Positions 18,304 to 26,917 of a stretch of 34,433 nt of DNA are shown in pieces (the stretch's first letter is position 1; each line of letters begins with the position of its first letter). This DNA is from Rhodospirillaceae bacterium. GTDB taxonomy: Bacteria; Pseudomonadota; Alphaproteobacteria; CACIAM-22H2. The position numbers and the translations under genes are program-made. Location: assembly GCA_009694125.1 (NCBI GenBank), contig SHVT01000012.1:1-34433 (forward strand). The letters run 5' to 3'. The notes beneath the pieces were generated by a model. The model made no database searches. It was not told where the DNA came from and saw nothing but the letters and a program-made list of their open reading frames with translations.

Positions 18304-19407
18304 ATGACCAACAATTTGGACGAACTGCCCGACGGCATTCCGGTCACCGTGCTAACCGGCTTTCTCGGCAGCGGCAAGACCACACTGCTTGCCCATCTGC
18401 TGCGCGATCCCGCATTGAAGGATACCGCCGTCATTATCAATGAGTTCGGCGAGATCGGCCTCGATCATCACCTGATCGAGCAGGTCAACGGCGAAGTCGT
18501 GGTGATGGAAAGCGGCTGCGTCTGCTGCACGATCCGCAGCGATCTCGGCAACACGCTGCGCAGCCTCTATCTGCGCCGCGCCCGCGGCGATGTGCCGGCG
18601 TTCAAACGGGTGGTGATCGAAACCACCGGCCTCGCCGACCCCGCGCCCATCGTCCAATTATTGATCGAAGATCCCCTGGTCGAGGCCTATTACCGGCTCG
18701 ACGGCATTATCGCGACCGTCGATGCGGTGAACGGGAAATGGCACCTTTTCACCGAGCCGCACGCTGTCAAGCAGGTCGCCGTCGCCGATCGCATCGTCCT
18801 GACCAAGACCGATCTGGCGCCGCGCGAGGCCGTCATTGAAATCGCGGGCCAAATCCAAGCGCTCAACCCCGCACCGCTGATCTTGGCGCTACATGGCCAG
18901 GTGGCGTCGGCGGCGCTGTTCAATGTCGGGCTCTATGACCCGACGACAAAAAGCGTCGATGTCCAGCGCTGGCTGCGCGACGAGGCCCATGCCGCCAAGA
19001 ACGCTCGCGACGACGCCCATGACCGCGACCATGCCCATGACCCCGCGTCGAAGCATGGCGGGCGGGCCGTCAGTCGCCATGACGCGCGCATCGCATCGAC
19101 CTGCCTTACCGCGACCGCGCCGCTCGATTGGGGCGGCTTTTCCTCGTGGCTAGACCAACTGCTCGCCGAGCGCGGCACCGACATCCTGCGGGTCAAGGGC
19201 ATCTTGAATGTCACCGGCGAAGACCGGCCGGTCGTGATCCACGGCGTGCAGCACCTTTTTCATCCTCCGGCACGGCTTGCGGCATGGCCGGACGAAGATC
19301 GCCGCTCGCGGCTGGTCTTCATCACGCGGGGTTTAGATCGGGCCTCGCTGGAGCGCAGCTTTGCCTCGCACCGGGAGCCGACGGGCTTACCGGCGGCCCC
19401 CGCCTGA
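18304..19407 (+). CDS. COG0523 (CobW/YjiA/ZigA-type) GTP-binding metallochaperone-like protein with His-rich linker
   Basis: TVLTGFLGSGKTTLL, INEFGEIGLDHHLIEQ, ESGCVCCTIRSDL, TKTDLA; linker DDAHDRDHAHDPASKHGGRAVSRHDAR; CobW_C domain. Confidence 0.94.
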   Translation: MTNNLDELPDGIPVTVLTGFLGSGKTTLLAHLLRDPALKDTAVIINEFGEIGLDHHLIEQVNGEVVVMESGCVCCTIRSDLGNTLRSLYLRRARGDVPAFKRVVIETTGLADPAPIVQLLIEDPLVEAYYRLDGIIATVDAVNGKWHLFTEPHAVKQVAVADRIVLTKTDLAPREAVIEIAGQIQALNPAPLILALHGQVASAALFNVGLYDPTTKSVDVQRWLRDEAHAAKNARDDAHDRDHAHDPASKHGGRAVSRHDARIASTCLTATAPLDWGGFSSWLDQLLAERGTDILRVKGILNVTGEDRPVVIHGVQHLFHPPARLAAWPDEDRRSRLVFITRGLDRASLERSFASHREPTGLPAAPA

Positions 19408-19454
19408 GAATGCGCAGGGCCGGCGCTGACGCTGTCGCGTCTCGTGCCGCGCAG

Positions 19455-19468
19455 TTGATCTAGATCAA
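19455..19468. promoter_or_regulatory. FNR/FixK/Anr-type binding site
   Basis: TTGATCTAGATCAA, perfect 14-bp dyad matching TTGAT-N4-ATCAA; TATGTT -10-like hexamer at 19491-19496 places it at -41.5. Confidence 0.8.
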
Positions 19469-19502
19469 TTCATGCCGCGGCCGGATGGCGTATGTTTATT
19501 TT

Positions 19503-19570
19503 GTTCATGTCCCCCGACATGATTCCTCCACGCTAACTCGCCGGGCTCGGACGCCCGGCTTTTTCTTTTT
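19503..19570 (+). ncRNA. candidate small RNA with anti-SD motif (alpha-r8/suhB-like architecture)
   Basis: Hairpin CATGTC-CCCC-GACATG (19506-19521), single-stranded ATTCCTCCACGCTAACTC, then terminator; preceded by FNR box and -10. Confidence 0.65.
19540..19570 (+). terminator. intrinsic terminator
   Basis: GCCGGGC-TCGGAC-GCCCGGC followed by TTTTTCTTTTT. Confidence 0.9.
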
Positions 19571-19654
19571 CCGGCTAGTGCCCTGCCTGGGGCGCGGGGT
19601 GGGCGCGGGCATCGCCATTGATCGCCGCGGGCAAAGCCTTTAGCATGTTTGGTT

Positions 19655-20560
19655 ATGGCGTTCTCGATCCATTCCCTTGCGCGAGTGTTCGGCCTTTTCG
19701 CGGCGCTGGCGGCGGGGCTGGCGGCGGGGCCCGTGCGCGCCGCGGAATTGACCGCCACGCCGGGCAACGGCCTCAAACTTGCCTATGACGTCTACACCGG
19801 CGGGGTCCACGTCGTCGTCCTGGACGTCGGCTTGAGTTACGGCGCCGACGATTACAAGCTGACCGTTGCCGCCGAAACCCGCGGGTTCATCGGTTGGATG
19901 TTCCCCTGGCAATCCAAGATCACCTCCCACGGCCTCTTCAACGCCACCCAGGCGCTGCCATCGCTGTACCGCACCGACAGTTTGTTCCGCGGAACCAATC
20001 GGCTGGTCGAGATCGACTACGCCAAGAACGGGCTGAAAATCCGCATCGAGCCGCCGTCGGACGATGACGAACGCGACCGGGTCGGCGAGGACATGCGGCG
20101 GGGCACACTCGACCCGTTAAGTGGAATTTTCGCGGCCATCCGCGCCATCGCCGATGGCGGCGGTTGCGACCGCACCGTGCCGGTCTTCGACGGACGCCGC
20201 CGTTACGATTTCGTCGTCGATCGCGGCGGCCGCGAAAAGCTGGCGGCTTCGTCCTATTCGAGTTTTGCCGGCGATGCGCTGCTCTGCCATTTCCGCATGG
20301 AGCGCAGGGCCGGTTTCTGGCGTCAGGAACGCGCCGGAGAAGTCCGCGGGCTTGAGGACGGCCTGGTCTGGCTGGCGCCGGTCGCCGGAGGCACGTTGCC
20401 GGTGCCGGTGCGGGTTCAGGCGATCAGCCCCTTTGGCTCGGCATTCATGCATTTGCGCGACGCACAATCGCTGCCGCCCGCCAACGGCAAGATCAAAGCC
20501 TCCGTCCCCATCGGCTCCTCGGGGATCAAACCCGCGTCGCCGGTTGGCTCCAACGGCTGA
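19655..20560 (+). CDS. DUF3108-type periplasmic protein
   Basis: Signal peptide MAFSIHSLARVFGLFAALAAGLAAGPVRAAE; KLAYDVYTGGVHVVVLDVGLSYGADDYKLTVAAETRGFIGWMFPWQSKITSHG. Confidence 0.75.
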   Translation: MAFSIHSLARVFGLFAALAAGLAAGPVRAAELTATPGNGLKLAYDVYTGGVHVVVLDVGLSYGADDYKLTVAAETRGFIGWMFPWQSKITSHGLFNATQALPSLYRTDSLFRGTNRLVEIDYAKNGLKIRIEPPSDDDERDRVGEDMRRGTLDPLSGIFAAIRAIADGGGCDRTVPVFDGRRRYDFVVDRGGREKLAASSYSSFAGDALLCHFRMERRAGFWRQERAGEVRGLEDGLVWLAPVAGGTLPVPVRVQAISPFGSAFMHLRDAQSLPPANGKIKASVPIGSSGIKPASPVGSNG

Positions 20561-21209
20561 TCGCCGCAGGCAACTCTGCAAAACTCTCTATGACAAGATC
20601 GGCGCCCAATTCGCGCGCGGGCGTCTTGGTATACCCGAACGTGACGACGATGACCGGAACGCCCGCGGCGCGGGAGGCGGCCACGTCGTTTTGGCTGTCG
20701 CCGACCATGATCGCCGATTCGGGCGGTTTGCCCATTTTTTCCAGAAGGCCCAGCAGGGAGCGCGGATCGGGCTTGCGCGGGCCGTCACCATCGGCCACAC
20801 CCGCGAAATACCGCCAAAGGTCGAGCGCCTTCAGCAGCGATTCCGTTGCCGCGCGCGGTTTGTTGGTGCAAACGCCCAGGGCAATGCCTTGCGCGGCCAA
20901 TAGTTCCAAAGTATCGACCACGCCGGGAAAGGCGCACGATTGATCGGCGATGCCGGCGTGGTAGCGAGCCAGGAACAGATCGGTCAGCGCCGGCATGTCG
21001 GCCGCCTCCGGTCCCCCGCCCGATTCGGCGAAACCGCGTTCGATCAGCTTAGCCACGCCGTCGCCGATCATGTCGCGGACCAGCAGCGGCGCCAGGGCCG
21101 GCCGCCCGCTTTCGCGCAAGACATGGTTGAGGGCGGCCGTCAGGTCGGGCGCGGTATCGACAAGGGTCCCGTCGAGATCGAAAGCAACTGCGGTCACGGA
21201 TCGGATCAC
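20526..21209 (-). CDS. gph: phosphoglycolate phosphatase (HAD family)
   Basis: AVAFDLDGTLVDTAPDLTAALNHVL; GVCTNKPRAATESLL; KPDPRSLLGLLEKMG; MVGDSQNDVAASRAAGVPVI. Confidence 0.93.
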   Translation of the reverse strand: MIRSVTAVAFDLDGTLVDTAPDLTAALNHVLRESGRPALAPLLVRDMIGDGVAKLIERGFAESGGGPEAADMPALTDLFLARYHAGIADQSCAFPGVVDTLELLAAQGIALGVCTNKPRAATESLLKALDLWRYFAGVADGDGPRKPDPRSLLGLLEKMGKPPESAIMVGDSQNDVAASRAAGVPVIVVTFGYTKTPARELGADLVIESFAELPAAISRWSQPATRV

Positions 21210-21292
21210 GGCAAACTTCCCCCGGTATTATCCGGACGAAGTATTGGAGCCGCTGGCTGCTTATGGCAAGGTGCGCCGCGAGTACGAACGTC

Positions 21293-22669
21293 ATGACAAA
21301 ACCAAAAATCGCCATCGTGGTGCTGGCCGCCGGGCTGGGCATGCGCATGAAGTCCGACGTGCCAAAGGTCCTTCATCCCTTGGCGGGTCGGCCGATCGTC
21401 GCGCATGTCATGGCCACGGCAACCGCGCTTAAGCCGGATCGCACGGTCGTCGTAGTTGGCCCGGAGATGGGCCGAGTCGCCGCCGCCGTCGCCCCGGTGC
21501 GGACCGTCATCCAGGAAGAAAGGCTCGGCACCGGCCACGCCGTGATGGCCGCCCGCCAGACGCTGCAACGTTTCCGCGGCGACGTCCTGATTCTTTTCGG
21601 AGACACGCCGCTGCTGACGCCGGCCACGTTGCGGCGACTCTTGAAGGCGCGGCGATCGAAGCGCCGGACCGCCGTGGCGGTGCTCGGCATGCGGCCGGCC
21701 GATCCCGGCGAGTATGGCCGCCTCATTCTCGCCGCCGACGGCAGCGTCGAGCGCATCGCTGAATTTCGCGATGCGAGCCCGGCCGAAAAAAAGCTGGGAC
21801 TGTGCAATTCCGGCGTCATGGCCGTGGATGCGGCGATTTTGCCCGCACTGCTCGATGGCCTTTCCAACGACAACGCCAAGGGTGAATATTATCTGACCGA
21901 TATCGTCGGCCTGGCGCGGGATAGCGGTCTGTCCTGCGCTCAAATCGAGGCCGATGCCGATGAGCTGTTGGGCGTCAATTCGCGGTCCGATCTCGCCCAG
22001 GCCGAAGCCATCCTGCAAACGCGGCTGCGGCAGCAGGCCATGGCCGGCGGCGCCACGCTGATCGACCCGGCCAGTGTGTATTTCAGCCTCGACACGAAGA
22101 TCGGCAGCGACGTGACCATCGAACCCAACGTCGTCTTCGGCCCCGGCGTCACGGTTGGCGACCGCGTCGTCATCCGCGCCTTTTGCCACATCGACGGCGC
22201 CTCGATCCGCGAGGGCGCCGCCGTCGGTCCGTTCGCCCGGCTGCGACCCGGCACGGAAATCGGGGAGAACGCACATATCGGCAATTTCGTCGAAATCAAG
22301 AAGGCCGACATCGAACCCGGCGCCAAGGTCAATCATTTGAGTTATATCGGCGACGCCCGCATCGGCGCGAAAGCCAACATCGGCGCCGGCACCATCACGT
22401 GCAACTACGACGGCTTCGACAAACACCGCACCGATGTCGGCGAAGGCGCTTTCATTGGCTCCAATACCGCGCTGGTCGCGCCGGTGCGGGTCGGCGACGG
22501 CGCCGTGGTCGGCGCCGGCAGCGTCATCACCCGCGACGTACCCGACGACGCCCTGGCCGTGGAACGCAGCGAGCAGCGTTTCCATCCCGGCTGGGGCGCC
22601 CGTTTTCGCGCGAGCAAACGCCGGGCCAAGGCCGAGCTGCCGCCGGCCAAAGACGGCGAACCCATCTGA
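21293..22669 (+). CDS. glmU: bifunctional N-acetylglucosamine-1-phosphate uridyltransferase / glucosamine-1-phosphate acetyltransferase
   Basis: IAIVVLAAGLGMRMKSDVPKVLHPLAGRP; left-handed beta-helix repeats; NYDGFDKHRTDVGEGAFIGSNTALVAPV. Confidence 0.97.
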   Translation: MTKPKIAIVVLAAGLGMRMKSDVPKVLHPLAGRPIVAHVMATATALKPDRTVVVVGPEMGRVAAAVAPVRTVIQEERLGTGHAVMAARQTLQRFRGDVLILFGDTPLLTPATLRRLLKARRSKRRTAVAVLGMRPADPGEYGRLILAADGSVERIAEFRDASPAEKKLGLCNSGVMAVDAAILPALLDGLSNDNAKGEYYLTDIVGLARDSGLSCAQIEADADELLGVNSRSDLAQAEAILQTRLRQQAMAGGATLIDPASVYFSLDTKIGSDVTIEPNVVFGPGVTVGDRVVIRAFCHIDGASIREGAAVGPFARLRPGTEIGENAHIGNFVEIKKADIEPGAKVNHLSYIGDARIGAKANIGAGTITCNYDGFDKHRTDVGEGAFIGSNTALVAPVRVGDGAVVGAGSVITRDVPDDALAVERSEQRFHPGWGARFRASKRRAKAELPPAKDGEPI

Positions 22670-22670
22670 G

Positions 22671-24494
22671 ATGTGCGGCATCGTCGGTATCATCGGCCGG
22701 GCGGAGGCGGCGCCGCTGCTGATCGACGCGCTGAAACGGCTCGAATATCGGGGCTACGACTCGGCCGGAATCGCCACCCTGGTCAATGGCGGCATCGAAA
22801 GGCGGCGGGCGGAAGGACGCCTCGCCAATCTCGACGCGCTGCTGCGCCGCGAACCGCTGGCTGGATGTATCGGCATCGGCCACACACGCTGGGCCACACA
22901 TGGCGCGCCCAATGAAACCAACGCCCACCCCCATGCCACGCATCGGGTCGCGGTCGTTCACAACGGCATCATCGAGAATTTCCACAGATTGCGGCTGGAG
23001 CTGACCAAACGCGGCTGCCGCTTCGAGACCGACACCGACACCGAGGTGGTCGCGCATCTGCTCACCGTCCTGCTGGACGAGGGCAAGACACCGGAACAGG
23101 CGACCGAAGCCGCTATGAAACGGCTGGAAGGCGCCTTCGCGCTGGCGTTGATCTTCGCCGGGCAGCCCGATCTTCTGATCGCGGCCCGCCGCGGCAGTCC
23201 GCTCGCGATCGGCCATGGCGACGGGGAGATGTATGTCGGCTCGGATGCCTTGGCGCTCGCCCCGCTGACCCAGAAGATCACTTATCTCGAGGAGGGCGAT
23301 TGGGCGGTCGTGACCGCCGCCTCCGTCACCATCCGCGATGCCGCGGGCGAGATCGTGGCGCGGCCGATGAAGGTCACGGCCCTGTCCGGCGCCCTGATCG
23401 GCAAGGGCAATCACCGCCACTACATGCACAAGGAAATCCACGAACAACCCGCGGTGATCGGGGACACCTTGCGCAGCTTCGTCAACACCGCGACCCGTTC
23501 GGTGACCCTGCCGCCGATGGCCTTCGACCTGGCCCGCGCCACGCGGCTGACGGCGATCGCCTGCGGCACCTCTTTCCACGCCTGTATGATCGCCAAATAC
23601 TGGTTCGAGACCATCGCCCGCCTGCCCGTCGAAATCGACATCGCGTCGGAGTTCCGTTATCGAAGCGCCGACATGCCGGCGGGCGGCGCCGCCCTGTTCG
23701 TGTCGCAATCGGGCGAAACCGCCGACACACTCGCGGCGCTGCGTTATGCCCGGTCCCAGAAACAGAACATCGCCGCCATCGTCAACGTCGCGGAAAGCTC
23801 CATGGCGCGCGAGGCCGACGTGGCACTGGTTACCCATGCCGGTCCCGAAATCGGCGTCGCATCGACCAAGGCCTTCACGACGCAGCTTGTCGTGCTCGCC
23901 TGTCTCGCCATCGCCACGGCCCGCGCGCGCGGCGCCATCGACGCAAAACGCGAGGCGGCGCTGGTCGAGGCGCTGACCGAAGTGCCTTCGCGGGCGGCGG
24001 AAATTCTGAACCATGACGACGCTCTACGCGAGCTGGCCCATAGCGTGGCCGAGGCGCGCGACGTGCTCTATCTCGGCCGCGGCACGTCGTACCCCATTGC
24101 GTTGGAAGGCGCGCTGAAGCTCAAGGAGATTTCCTACATCCACGCCGAGGGTTATGCCGCCGGCGAAATGAAGCACGGGCCGATCGCGTTGATCGACGAG
24201 ACCGTGCCGGTCATCGTCGCCGCGCCGACGGACGCGCTGTTCGACAAGATTGCGTCGAATGTGCAGGAAGTCGCGGCGCGCGGCGGCAAGCTCATTATCA
24301 TGAGCGACCGCGACGGCATCGAAAGGCTGCGCCATCTGGCCGTCGCCACGATCGAGCTGCCGAAGGTCGATCCCTTCGTCGCGCCGATCCTGTACGCCAT
24401 ACCGGTGCAGCTTCTCGCCTACCACGTTGCCGTGACCAAGGGTACCGATGTCGATCAACCCCGCAACCTCGCCAAATCGGTGACGGTGGAATAG
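22671..24494 (+). CDS. glmS: glutamine-fructose-6-phosphate aminotransferase (isomerizing)
   Basis: MCGIVGIIGRAEAAPLLIDALKRLEYRGYDSAGIA; C-terminus QLLAYHVAVTKGTDVDQPRNLAKSVTVE; start one base after the glmU stop. Confidence 0.98.
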   Translation: MCGIVGIIGRAEAAPLLIDALKRLEYRGYDSAGIATLVNGGIERRRAEGRLANLDALLRREPLAGCIGIGHTRWATHGAPNETNAHPHATHRVAVVHNGIIENFHRLRLELTKRGCRFETDTDTEVVAHLLTVLLDEGKTPEQATEAAMKRLEGAFALALIFAGQPDLLIAARRGSPLAIGHGDGEMYVGSDALALAPLTQKITYLEEGDWAVVTAASVTIRDAAGEIVARPMKVTALSGALIGKGNHRHYMHKEIHEQPAVIGDTLRSFVNTATRSVTLPPMAFDLARATRLTAIACGTSFHACMIAKYWFETIARLPVEIDIASEFRYRSADMPAGGAALFVSQSGETADTLAALRYARSQKQNIAAIVNVAESSMAREADVALVTHAGPEIGVASTKAFTTQLVVLACLAIATARARGAIDAKREAALVEALTEVPSRAAEILNHDDALRELAHSVAEARDVLYLGRGTSYPIALEGALKLKEISYIHAEGYAAGEMKHGPIALIDETVPVIVAAPTDALFDKIASNVQEVAARGGKLIIMSDRDGIERLRHLAVATIELPKVDPFVAPILYAIPVQLLAYHVAVTKGTDVDQPRNLAKSVTVE

Positions 24495-24512
24495 ATTTGC
24501 GTAGGTCGGGCT

Positions 24513-25136
24513 ATGATATTGGAATTATTCGATTTATTGCGGCCGGTCATCTGGCCAGCTATTTCCATCACTTTGGGATTTGGCGGCGTCTGGTTGGGAG
24601 GAAGGCTTGCCGATCGCCGCGAGGTGGTGAAGCGGCGCTATGAGTTCATTGCACGGCAACTCTCTGAATTCTACGCGCCGCTGCTGGGCATCCGCATGGA
24701 GATTCGTGCCCGGAGTGAGGTGCGCCTTCGGATAGACAAAACCGCCAAAGCGGCCTGGCAGGAACTCTGCGAGCAGTCCCGTGAAATTGGAATCGAAGCA
24801 TTGCAGAAACTGACCAAGGAACGAGCCCCTGAGTTTTCTGCGATCACTGACTATGAAAACAAGCAACTTCGAGAAGCACTCCTGCCGGCATATCGAAAGA
24901 TGGTCGAAATCTTCCGCGACAAGTCGTGGTTGGCCGAAGCTGACACGAGAGATTTCTTTCCAACTCTTGTGGAATTCATTGAAATTTGGGATCGGCATAT
25001 CGGTGAGAGCTTGCCGTTCGAGGTCAATATGGCGCTCGGTCACTCCGAGGAAAAGCTTCATCCGCTATACGACAACCTCCAGACCACGCACGACAGGTTG
25101 CGCAGCATTCTTGCAGCAGGCAACGTTGGGAGTTGA
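24513..25136 (+). CDS. hypothetical protein, one N-terminal TM helix, helical cytosolic domain
   Basis: LLRPVIWPAISITLGFGGVWLGGRLADRREVVKRRYEFIARQLSEFYAPLLGIRMEIRARSEV; lower GC than its neighbours. Confidence 0.7.
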   Translation: MILELFDLLRPVIWPAISITLGFGGVWLGGRLADRREVVKRRYEFIARQLSEFYAPLLGIRMEIRARSEVRLRIDKTAKAAWQELCEQSREIGIEALQKLTKERAPEFSAITDYENKQLREALLPAYRKMVEIFRDKSWLAEADTRDFFPTLVEFIEIWDRHIGESLPFEVNMALGHSEEKLHPLYDNLQTTHDRLRSILAAGNVGS

Positions 25137-25242
25137 GAAAACCTGAAATGCCACCGCAGCGGCCGTCATACAGACCGATCCGGACACCAGACCATAATCC
25201 TGTCTCGCTGGCTGGCATTTATCCACTTGCTCATTGTTCCTA

Positions 25243-25300
25243 TCAACATCGCCGCGAGCGCCAGCAATCTCGGTCTCGTATACAAGGCGCAGGGTCGGGC
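25243..25300 (+). pseudogene. fragment of a kinesin-light-chain-type TPR repeat
   Basis: NIAASASNLGLVYKAQGR matches NVAASANNLGLVYQAQGR of the TPR gene at 26151-26208; surrounding frame is broken. Confidence 0.7.
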
Positions 25301-25397
25301 AATGGCGCGGCAGCGAGCGGCACCGCGATTTGACGGGCCCCGGAACGGGACCTAGGCTGTGCGTGTCACCAACAACTAAAGCAATAGGGGGGTCGCC

Positions 25398-25601
25398 ATG
25401 GCTGTCGCCCGCGTCATCAAGATCACCGCCGCCTCGACAAAAGGCTTTCAGGATGCGGTCGAGACCGGATTGAGTCGTACCGCCAAGTCCGTGCGCGGCA
25501 TCAGCGGCCTCGAAATCATCGAACAGAAGGCAAAGGTCGTGAAAGGCAAGATCGCGGAGTACCGCGTGACCTTGGAAATCACCTTCATCGTCGAGGAATA
25601 G
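25398..25601 (+). CDS. dodecin family flavin-binding protein
   Basis: MAVARVIKITAASTKGFQDAVETGLSRTAKSVRGISGLEIIEQKAKVVKGKIAEYRVTLEITFIVEE. Confidence 0.93.
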   Translation: MAVARVIKITAASTKGFQDAVETGLSRTAKSVRGISGLEIIEQKAKVVKGKIAEYRVTLEITFIVEE

Positions 25602-25662
25602 CGCCGTCGCGGATTCGGGACGCAGCCGGCACGGCGGCGTTCTATCTTTAACGCGGACCGCC

Positions 25663-26889
25663 ATGACGAAGCCGATCCACGCCGCCGGCAACCGGGGCAT
25701 CATCCTCGGCGGCGCAACGGCTGTCATTCTTTGGCTCGCGGCCTTGTCGGCCGGCCCGATCGCCGCGCAGACCGATTCCTGGCAGGGTTTCATGGAGGCG
25801 GGCAACCGGTTCCTCCAGCAAGGCAATCTGACCGAGGCCGAGCGCCAATTCCGGGGTGCGGCCGCCGCCGCCGAGGCGTTCGGGCCGGAAGACATGCGGC
25901 TCGGGCTGAGTCTGGTGTCCATCGGCCGCATCCATCTTCGGCTGGGACGATGGGGGATGGCGGAAGGGCTGTTCCGCCGGGCGCTTGCCATCTATGAAAA
26001 GGGCCGCGGGTCCCAGCATCTCGACGTGGCGCTGATCGCCAACGACCTCGCTGAATCCTATCGCGTCCAAGGGCGCTACACCGAGGCCGAGCCGCTTTAC
26101 CTCCGGTCGCTGGCGATTGCGGAAACGGCCCTGGGCGCCGAACATCCCAATGTGGCGGCGAGCGCCAACAATCTCGGTCTCGTCTACCAGGCGCAAGGAC
26201 GACACGCGGACGCTGAGCGGCTGTTTCGGCACGCACTCGCGATCTTCGACAAGGGAACGCCCGACCCGCCCACTTTGGCGCGCGGTCTCGACAATCTGGG
26301 GCAATCGCTCCACCCCCAGGGAAAATACGCCGAGACGGAGTCGATTTTTCGCCGCGCGCTCGCGATCCGGGAAAGGGCCTTGGGCCCCGACCATATCGAG
26401 GTGACAATCGGCCTCAACCAATTGGCCGTGCTTTTCCAAATCCAGGCCAGGTTCGGGGACGCCGAGCCGCTTTATGCCCGGTCGCTGGCGATCGCCGAAA
26501 AGACCTTGGGACCGGACCATCCGAACGTCGCGACCGGCCTCGTCAATTTGGCCGGGCTGTTCGCCGATGCCGGCAAACCCGCTTCGGCCGAACCGCTTTT
26601 TCGCCGAGCCCTGGCGATCCGCGAAAAGGCGATGGGGCCGAACCACGCCGACGTCGCGAGCGCCCTCGACGGCCTCGCCGGTTTATACGCGGGGCAGGCC
26701 CGGCATGGGGAGGCTGAGCCGTTGGCGCGACGGGCGCTCGCCATCTCCGAACTGGCGCTGGGCGCCGATCACCCCTTCGTGGGCAAGGCGTTGGAGACGA
26801 TCGTGGCGATCCTACGCGCGACCGGCCGCGCCGCCGAAGCCGAACCCCTGGAAGCACGGGCCAAGGCCATCCGCGCTCGACGAATTTAG
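25663..26889 (+). CDS. exported tetratricopeptide (kinesin-light-chain type) repeat protein
   Basis: Signal peptide; ~42-residue repeats of the type LGxxHPNVAxxLxNLAxLYxxQGRxxEAEPLxRRALAIxEKxLG. Confidence 0.9.
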   Translation: MTKPIHAAGNRGIILGGATAVILWLAALSAGPIAAQTDSWQGFMEAGNRFLQQGNLTEAERQFRGAAAAAEAFGPEDMRLGLSLVSIGRIHLRLGRWGMAEGLFRRALAIYEKGRGSQHLDVALIANDLAESYRVQGRYTEAEPLYLRSLAIAETALGAEHPNVAASANNLGLVYQAQGRHADAERLFRHALAIFDKGTPDPPTLARGLDNLGQSLHPQGKYAETESIFRRALAIRERALGPDHIEVTIGLNQLAVLFQIQARFGDAEPLYARSLAIAEKTLGPDHPNVATGLVNLAGLFADAGKPASAEPLFRRALAIREKAMGPNHADVASALDGLAGLYAGQARHGEAEPLARRALAISELALGADHPFVGKALETIVAILRATGRAAEAEPLEARAKAIRARRI

Positions 26890-26917
26890 CCCCTCCTATC
26901 GGGCACGGGGTGTCGGC

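Noticed and set aside
21206-24014. two 495-aa minus-strand ORFs
   Set aside because: Antisense to glmU and glmS.
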